DNA of 16,391 bases. Origin: CAYGUK01 sp964352985 (lineage in GTDB: Bacteria; Pseudomonadota; Gammaproteobacteria; JAHCLG01). The stretch spans positions 1-16,391 of the forward strand of contig CAYGUK010000090.1 in assembly GCA_964352985.1 (NCBI GenBank), written 5' to 3'. The translations under genes were made by a program, and so were the position numbers. Positions 7,901 through 13,215 of the stretch are shown piece by piece. The first letter of the stretch is position 1. Each line of letters opens with the position of its first letter. The notes under the pieces were generated by a model. The model did not search any database, had not been told where the DNA came from, and saw only the letters and a list, made by a program, of their open reading frames with translations.

Positions 7901-8385
7901 ACAGCTTAGAATTGCCCCAATCTTCTGTTAAATTATTTGAAAAAGCTTATTTAATTCAGCAACATTATTTTCCTGAAGGTGGCGATCATGCAAAACTATC
8001 ATTTAGTATAAAACCTCATACCTTAGATAGTAATGCTAGCAGTATCAATTTCTCGATTGGCGATCGCGAAATTCACTATAGTCATGGACCACAAAATAAT
8101 ATTTTACTGCACTGGCCAATGACTGCAAGTGATGAACATGCGTCAACCGTGATCACAAATTTTGATGGCCAACACTATACGCTCGCCGCAAATGGTCCAT
8201 GGTCATTATTTAAATTATTTAATCAAGGTAATTTCCATGCAACGAGTACGCCTGGTCATTATATTTTTGCACTTGATTTAGGTCATTATCATGCAAGCTT
8301 CTTAATCTCTGGCGCGGGTGATATTGATATTTTCAAATTAAATAATTTACTTGGCTTTAATGTGCCAACAAAAATTGCACCTTAA
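4996..8385 (+). CDS. tssM: TssM (IcmF family), inner-membrane core subunit
   Basis: TssM spans the inner membrane and crosses the periplasm to TssJ, forming the channel of the membrane complex. The 1129-residue product, near the family's usual size, has two N-terminal membrane helices (about 16-32 and 48-66), a cytoplasmic GTPase-like domain and a third helix (about 441-460), then a long periplasmic part. The P-loop G130-HSQSGKK-T138 is intact and an SKCD motif (257-260) is followed by the conserved FLEFFNDLSKEE block. The usual DTAG switch appears as DAMS (179-182). I start at the ATG at 4996, with GAGG at 4983-4986 inside tssL; a TTG at 4978 would add six residues but is a poorer choice. 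It lies 1 bp after tssL. Confidence 0.96.
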   Translation: MNAFDFIKNSPVKGNIIVALLVFLLIWFVLPHLSIGGSHIFNSYGARFSMIGLFGFVWLLRWFINQLQMNGTQTWAVIKTQFQTLGQACRQFFHRTTNYSKNKLSQTKFRLQNSRKKRRLKKLPWYLVLGHSQSGKKTFIANSGLYFAKPEHFGHEAQYYIQQFPDFDWWFSEQAVLIDAMSYDHDSDISNWKKLLKLLKRERKRKPLNGIILTLSLPELLILSNQQRQEFIQDICKYIRDLHDQFKCQVPVYSIFSKCDQVEGFLEFFNDLSKEELSQVWGMTIPLNESSELVSVRKFFTTEYHALITQLRKRVLWALDTERNPRGRELIHAFPQQMQLFRKPIENFIVELFGATRYPNALQFRGVYFTSGTQVGEPHDFLFHAMSKKFQLVPPAVQRPQRESECYFLRRLFFEVILSEASFLGDSEKSKRMRLFFYHTSRVLLPAAVVLATTGMYSGYQYNLANIKQINQDLTEYQQEADHITDTSSSITTILPLLSPLQHAHDLYTSQSHWSMHLLYESGSIKNTINDARNRFLQNMYMPRVAALIENRLDNNIGDPDLLYATLKGYLAFDANSKTTQNAIKPPMEYMWKWHYLKQPQERSLLTQYLNLALQQPIAKLPVDRDLINRIRAKLEAIIPSRRAYGLLILRAGVIASPAIYLPSHVGGNFSKIFNASYEKAYVPGLYTKRGFNEIFLNQYGPISREVAEDNKDIGLSTDQDAPTDALQISKLLHIRYHHEYVQHWQKALDNIDVSPFNSLSDAIDKLNLLTGSQSPLPALLNIVYDNTSTVSQGKITVNSDFTALNAYSNETSKSFNWTQTVKLLTDIKTYLDKIEKSADPDLASFNAAKALMSGKPNPISTLSEQALNAPQPARRWLLSIANNAWQVLAMGAHRQINAAWQNQVLPEYNNYLKNRFPLQGNANSQVSIDAFNHFFAVSGTIQTYFNHYMRPFINTENKQWTLYQVDEHSLELPQSSVKLFEKAYLIQQHYFPEGGDHAKLSFSIKPHTLDSNASSINFSIGDREIHYSHGPQNNILLHWPMTASDEHASTVITNFDGQHYTLAANGPWSLFKLFNQGNFHATSTPGHYIFALDLGHYHASFLISGAGDIDIFKLNNLLGFNVPTKIAP

Positions 8386-8397
8386 AAGGATATCAAT

Positions 8398-9471
8398 ATG
8401 ATTAACCTCCAAACGATCACAAAAAAAATTAAGGGCGACAATCCTTGTGGACGAAATCTCAGAGATGATGATGCATTTGATTCTTTGTATCATCAATTAA
8501 AAGATGCGCGCAATCAAGCACGTACTATTGAGCGGCAATTAAATGAAGAAGCCAGTGAACAAGATGCGTTAACAGAGTGGCAAACAGTACTAGAGTTAGC
8601 GACACGTTTACTACAAGAGGAAACAAAAGATTTAGAAATCGCCGCATATTTAACAGAAAGTCTATTACGTTTAGATGGCTTGCATGGTTTAACGCAAGGT
8701 TTTCAAGTGATTCATGATTTGAGTGCAAAATATTGGGAACAATTATATCCGTATGATGAAAATGATGTTGAAGAAAAAATTGCACCACTCGTGAGTTTAA
8801 ATGGTGAAAATGTTGATGGGACATTAATTCAACCCATCACCAATATTGCAATTACTGATGGTTCTAAATCAACTGTTTTTCGTTTATGGCAATATCAATA
8901 TGCTTTATCAGGTAAAGCACAAGTTGATGATGAAAATTATGTTGATGTAAAAGAGATTGTGCAAGCAGGAATAGAATCTGGCGTAAAATTCTATCAACAA
9001 TTAAATACGGATTTATCCGCTTGTTTGACCACCTTTAAACAATTAACAGATTTATTAAATGAAAAATGTGGGCATAATGCGCCACCTTCATCAACGATAC
9101 AATCTGCATTAATCAACTTAAAGGATCATCTTGGTTTTTTAAAAGCGACCATGAATGATATTTCACCTGAACAAATAATCGAAGCAACTATCCCAGAAGA
9201 AATACCACAAACCGAGATAACACCAAATATCGTGGTTCAATCTACATCGATTCAAACACGTGATGAAGCATTAAAAATGATGGCAAGTGCTGCTGCATTT
9301 TTCACTTCACAAGAACCACAATCACCCATTCCTTTTATATTAAAACGTGCAATTCGCTGGGCAAGTTTAAGTTTGCCTGATCTATTAGCAGAATTAATTG
9401 CTGATGAAAAAACACGTTGTGATTTAACCAGCCAAATTGGCGTTGACTTTTTAACAAAACAGGAGGCATAA
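8398..9471 (+). CDS. tssA: TssA, T6SS assembly cap protein (ImpA family)
   Basis: TssA recruits baseplate and tail components and guides polymerisation of tube and sheath. The 357-residue cytoplasmic protein has an ImpA N-terminal domain: the GDNPCGRNLRDDDAFD block (13-28) and WEQLYPYDEND further on are typical. The C-terminal EPQSPIPFILKRAIRW motif (306-321) matches the end region of the short, VasJ-like TssA class, with no large AAA-like extension. AAAAGGA upstream supports the start, 12 bp after tssM. Its last codons contain the AGGAGG that serves tssB. Confidence 0.93.
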   Translation: MINLQTITKKIKGDNPCGRNLRDDDAFDSLYHQLKDARNQARTIERQLNEEASEQDALTEWQTVLELATRLLQEETKDLEIAAYLTESLLRLDGLHGLTQGFQVIHDLSAKYWEQLYPYDENDVEEKIAPLVSLNGENVDGTLIQPITNIAITDGSKSTVFRLWQYQYALSGKAQVDDENYVDVKEIVQAGIESGVKFYQQLNTDLSACLTTFKQLTDLLNEKCGHNAPPSSTIQSALINLKDHLGFLKATMNDISPEQIIEATIPEEIPQTEITPNIVVQSTSIQTRDEALKMMASAAAFFTSQEPQSPIPFILKRAIRWASLSLPDLLAELIADEKTRCDLTSQIGVDFLTKQEA

Positions 9472-9472
9472 C

Positions 9473-9982
9473 ATGTCAAGTATCAATGATAAATTGGAAA
9501 GAGTACGTAAGCCCAGAGTTCATATTAAATATGAAGTCGAAACAGAGGATGGCGTAGAAGAAAAAGAATTGCCTTTTGTTGTCGGGGTATTAGGCGATTT
9601 TGCCGGTGATGCGGCACAAGATCAAAAACCATTAAAAGAACGGAAATTCACTAAAATTGATCGTGATAATATTAATGATGTCATGAAAAGTGTTGGACCA
9701 AAACTCAACTTACGAGTTGATAATACTTTAAATGATCAAAGTGAAGAATTAAGTGTTAATCTTGAATTTAACTCATTAGAAGATTTTGAACCGACTCAAG
9801 TAGTGAAACAAGTTCCTGCATTACGTGAATTACTCACCATTCGCAATCAATTACGTGACTTATTAACTAAATCAGATCGGTCGACACAACTCGAAGCAAT
9901 ATTAGAAAAAGCTCTACAAAATCCTGATGACTTAAATGAATTAGCGATGGCGCTGGGTATTAAAGATAAAGGAGAGAAATAA
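9473..9982 (+). CDS. tssB: TssB, small sheath subunit (VipA/ImpB)
   Basis: TssB pairs with TssC to build the contractile sheath that drives the Hcp tube outward. The 169-residue product matches the family in length and motifs: RKPRVHIKYEVE (12-23), LPFVVGVLGDFAG (33-45) and KERKFTKIDRDN (55-66), with a C-terminal helical region. The start has a perfect AGGAGG (9461-9466) located inside the end of tssA, one base separating stop and start, so strong and coupled translation is expected, as befits an abundant subunit. Confidence 0.97.
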   Translation: MSSINDKLERVRKPRVHIKYEVETEDGVEEKELPFVVGVLGDFAGDAAQDQKPLKERKFTKIDRDNINDVMKSVGPKLNLRVDNTLNDQSEELSVNLEFNSLEDFEPTQVVKQVPALRELLTIRNQLRDLLTKSDRSTQLEAILEKALQNPDDLNELAMALGIKDKGEK

Positions 9983-9983
9983 C

Positions 9984-11474
9984 ATGAATGACACTGTTGT
10001 TAGACCACAAACAAGTGCAGCGGTAAATGTTGAAGGAAATTTATTAGAGCAAGCAATTGCCGCAACGAAACAAACAGAACCCGATCACGCACGCTCACTT
10101 TTAAAAGCATTAACTGAAAATGCATTAGACGGCACCATACGTTGGCAAAAAAGTTTAGTTAAAAGTGTCAAAAGTGCGATTGCTAAAATCGATGAAACGA
10201 TTACACAACAATTAAATCAAATTCTGCATCATGAAAAATTTAGCCAACTTGAAGGTTCATGGCGAGGCTTAAATCATTTAGTTTATAATACTGAAACCAG
10301 TAACAGTATGCGGATAAAATTTTTATCTGTTAGTAAACGAGAATTATTTAAAGATCTTGATCGTGCGGTTGAATTCGATCAAAGCGAATTATTTAAAAAG
10401 ATCTATGAAAATGAATTTGGCATGCCAGGGGGTGAACCTTATGGCTTATTGGTGGGTGATTATGAATTTAATAATCATCCAGAAGACATCGACATGTTAC
10501 GCAATATTTCGAATGTCGCTGCAGCTTCTTTTTGTCCCTTTATTAGTGCAGCGAGTGCTAAAATGATGGGTTTTGATCGCTGGACTGATTTAGCCAATCC
10601 TCGCGATTTAGAAAAAATCTTTGATTCAGTTGAATTTACAAAATGGCGAAGTTTTCGTGAAACTGATGATTCAAGATTTGTTACGTTAACCATGCCACGA
10701 GTATTAGCGCGTTTACCTTATGGTGAAATGACGTTACCTGTTGAAGATTTTGCTTATGAAGAAGCGCCAAAAGACATTCAGAATAATCCTTTACCCTTAG
10801 TTCATGAACATTATTGTTGGATGAATGCAGCTTATTTATTAAGTAGCAAAATTACTGAAGCGATGTCAAAACATGGATGGGCGACGGCAATTCGTGGTGC
10901 TGAAGGGGGGGGTAAAGTTGCTGATTTACCCATGTATATTTTTACCAGTGATGATGGTGATATTGATGCGCAATGTCCAAGTGAAATTGGTATTACCGAT
11001 AGACGTGAAGCTGAATTATCTAAATTAGGTTTTTTACCGATTTGCCATTATAAAAATACTGATTACGCAGTTTTTTTTGGTGCGCAATCAACACAAAAGG
11101 CAAAAAAATATGATCGGCCAGAAGCTACAGCAAATGCGTCAATTTCAGCAAGATTACCCTATATCATGGCAACATCGCGTTTCGCACATTTCTTAAAAGT
11201 AATGGCGCGCGATAAAATTGGATCATTTATGGAAGCCAAAGATTGTGAGGATTGGTTGAATCGCTGGATTTTAAATTACGTCAATGCGAATGCCCAAACC
11301 AAGCAAGAATTAAAAGCTAAATATCCTTTAGCCGATGCCAAAATAGAAGTAAAAGAAATCGCCGGTAAACCTGGAAGTTATCAAGCTGTGGCTTGGTTAC
11401 GGCCTTGGTTACAAATGGAAGAGTTAACCACGTCTATGCGATTAGTGGCGAAAATTCCCGAAATGAATAAATAG
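9984..11474 (+). CDS. tssC: TssC, large sheath subunit (VipB/ImpC)
   Basis: TssC forms most of the contractile sheath with TssB, and ClpV normally disassembles the sheath after firing. The 496-residue product is full length. It shows EGSWRGLNHLV (90-100), GGEPYGLLVGDYEF (149-162), the long conserved block at 221-247 ending MPRVLARLPYG, and RGAEGGGKV (304-312). GGAG precedes the start, 1 bp after tssB. Here it is the last gene of the operon, whereas in many clusters hcp or tssE follows. Recycling by ClpV cannot be judged because no clpV is in the window. Confidence 0.97.
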   Translation: MNDTVVRPQTSAAVNVEGNLLEQAIAATKQTEPDHARSLLKALTENALDGTIRWQKSLVKSVKSAIAKIDETITQQLNQILHHEKFSQLEGSWRGLNHLVYNTETSNSMRIKFLSVSKRELFKDLDRAVEFDQSELFKKIYENEFGMPGGEPYGLLVGDYEFNNHPEDIDMLRNISNVAAASFCPFISAASAKMMGFDRWTDLANPRDLEKIFDSVEFTKWRSFRETDDSRFVTLTMPRVLARLPYGEMTLPVEDFAYEEAPKDIQNNPLPLVHEHYCWMNAAYLLSSKITEAMSKHGWATAIRGAEGGGKVADLPMYIFTSDDGDIDAQCPSEIGITDRREAELSKLGFLPICHYKNTDYAVFFGAQSTQKAKKYDRPEATANASISARLPYIMATSRFAHFLKVMARDKIGSFMEAKDCEDWLNRWILNYVNANAQTKQELKAKYPLADAKIEVKEIAGKPGSYQAVAWLRPWLQMEELTTSMRLVAKIPEMNK

Positions 11475-11493
11475 TCGTTTAGGTAAAGTGAAT

Positions 11494-11527
11494 ATAAATT
11501 CCCCAAGACAAACCTTGGGGAATTTAT
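11494..11527. terminator. Bidirectional terminator between tssC and the SET-type operon
   Basis: A perfect 14-bp stem (11494-11507 with 11514-11527, ATAAATTCCCCAAG and its complement) encloses a six-base loop. It starts 20 bp after the tssC stop and lies 15 bp past the stop of the leftward gene, so it probably ends both transcripts. The stem ends in A/T pairs and the following sequence is T-rich on the plus strand. Confidence 0.85.
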
Positions 11528-11541
11528 TATGACATATTATT

Positions 11542-13176
11542 TTAGCATCCGAGTCTCATGGATTTTTCTTTTCTTATCGATTGATTTGGATTAGATGACT
11601 GATTATCCTCAAATTTAGCTTGAATTTCTGGAGATAACATTATTTGCAGTCTATGCTGATGTAATGTCATTGATTCGTTCGAACTATAATATGGTTTTAT
11701 TAAAAGAAAAAAATCAAACATAGAATGTTCAAATGTTGCAGTGATAATTTTTTCCATCACTGCAGGTCTCTCACGCAATAGCATTTTAAGTAATTCAATT
11801 TGTTCGTTGGTAAAAAATAATTTTGTTATACAATGACTGAATTCATCGTTGTAAAGTAAATTTTTTAGAAAGGTTAACTCGCTTTTTATTTCCTCTATAT
11901 CTACTGGTGAATCAAGATGGAATTTCTCAATCTCAAGTTTTAATAAATGAATATCCCATTGATTAAAATGACGGAGTGCTTGGCTAATTTGTGTTGCTTT
12001 TGGTAGATAGGGCAAATGTGACAGTTTCAAAGCGGTGCTATATAAAAGAAACATTGGCGGATCAATTTGTGAAAACTCAGCATGTTTTTTTAATACAACT
12101 TCAAATAAACGTTGAGTTTGCAAAATATGCTCTTGTGAATCATCCTTATCAAGTAGTTCATATTCTGCGATTATTTTTATATCAATAAGGAGATTATAAA
12201 TTATCGTTAATTTTTTGAGTTGTTCTAAATAAGCTAAAATACTTTCCTCTGTCGCTTCACAATTTTCTGCAATGGGACCAATCCCCTCAAATAAAATGTA
12301 ATTAAACGAGGTCATTAAATCCATAGAATCATGTCTTACTAATGCCAAAGTATAAATTTTATAAAGAAGTAAATTTTTAATTTCAGGTAAAATTAAAATT
12401 AGTGAGTCATATTGTTGGAATGGAAGATCAAAACTAGGGTCGCGATATTTTTTAGCTGTTTGTAAAACTAATTCACTACCTGACGTGATTGGTTTTAAAA
12501 CAGAAAACGAACTATTATGATTTCGGATATTACTCACTCGTTGGGGATGACATTCGCGATTATTTTCAGGTAAACGACGAATAAAACAAACACTGCATCC
12601 TTGATTAGGAATCGAAGGATCATAGATTTTATCATCGCCTATAAATTGAACCCATATGTCATCATCGTCGTAGACTTTATCATACTCATTTTCTCTAGGT
12701 AAATTTTGGGGGAGTGCAATTGCTAATTGATTTTTATCCATTGCGTTTACAGTAAATAAACTAAAATACATTTCTGGGTTCAAACAAAATTGTGTTTTAT
12801 TGTGTTGATATTTTTCTTGATAACGATGAAAATCTTGTCTATAACCTTCTGCTCTTGCGGGATGAACTAATATTATATATTTGTTCGTATTATCTAACAC
12901 GATATTATAACTAAAGTTATCATGAGTCTCGTCTTCTCTTCTATTTACAAATGCAGCTAAACGATTTCTATCATTTACATCATTATTATAAAACACTAAT
13001 AATTCTATATGACCCGTGATAGGATCTTCTTTTATATAAAAATTTTCTAATGATAAAAAAGGTGGTTTAATTAAGATAGAGTTATTTTCTGATATGTTTT
13101 GTCTTTCGTCAGGGGGCGATTGAAAAAACCTTGAAGACTCGGGACTTTTTTTTCTTTTTTTCTGAATTGGTGGCAT
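11542..13176 (-). CDS. Degenerate SET-like protein with basic N-terminus, candidate effector
   Basis: This 544-residue protein is unrecognised overall, with no signal peptide or membrane helix. The N-terminus, PPIQKKRKKSPESS, holds a KKRKK run like a monopartite nuclear localisation signal. Residues about 135-245 have the pattern of a SET domain: FTVNAMDKNQLAIALPQNLP resembles the first strands, and RNHNSSFSVLKPITSGSELVL (218-238) resembles the end of the core, where r-x-I-x-x-G-x-E-L is typical. The NHxxxPN motif and the catalytic tyrosine are not clear, so it may be a pseudoenzyme or a PRDM-like variant. The C-terminal half is helical, and FFTNEQIELLKMLLRERP recalls segments of the neighbouring 990-residue protein. 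AGGT precedes the ATG at 13176; it lies 39 bp downstream of that gene and is probably co-transcribed. Confidence 0.6.
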   Translation of the reverse strand: MPPIQKKRKKSPESSRFFQSPPDERQNISENNSILIKPPFLSLENFYIKEDPITGHIELLVFYNNDVNDRNRLAAFVNRREDETHDNFSYNIVLDNTNKYIILVHPARAEGYRQDFHRYQEKYQHNKTQFCLNPEMYFSLFTVNAMDKNQLAIALPQNLPRENEYDKVYDDDDIWVQFIGDDKIYDPSIPNQGCSVCFIRRLPENNRECHPQRVSNIRNHNSSFSVLKPITSGSELVLQTAKKYRDPSFDLPFQQYDSLILILPEIKNLLLYKIYTLALVRHDSMDLMTSFNYILFEGIGPIAENCEATEESILAYLEQLKKLTIIYNLLIDIKIIAEYELLDKDDSQEHILQTQRLFEVVLKKHAEFSQIDPPMFLLYSTALKLSHLPYLPKATQISQALRHFNQWDIHLLKLEIEKFHLDSPVDIEEIKSELTFLKNLLYNDEFSHCITKLFFTNEQIELLKMLLRERPAVMEKIITATFEHSMFDFFLLIKPYYSSNESMTLHQHRLQIMLSPEIQAKFEDNQSSNPNQSIRKEKSMRLGC

Positions 13177-13215
13177 AATGTTACCTACTATTAATTTTAT
13201 GATAGAAATCTTTAT

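Noticed and set aside
11494..11527. CRISPR or multi-copy repeat interpretation of the hairpins
   Set aside because: No direct repeats with regular spacers occur anywhere in the window, and the structure is a single hairpin between converging genes.
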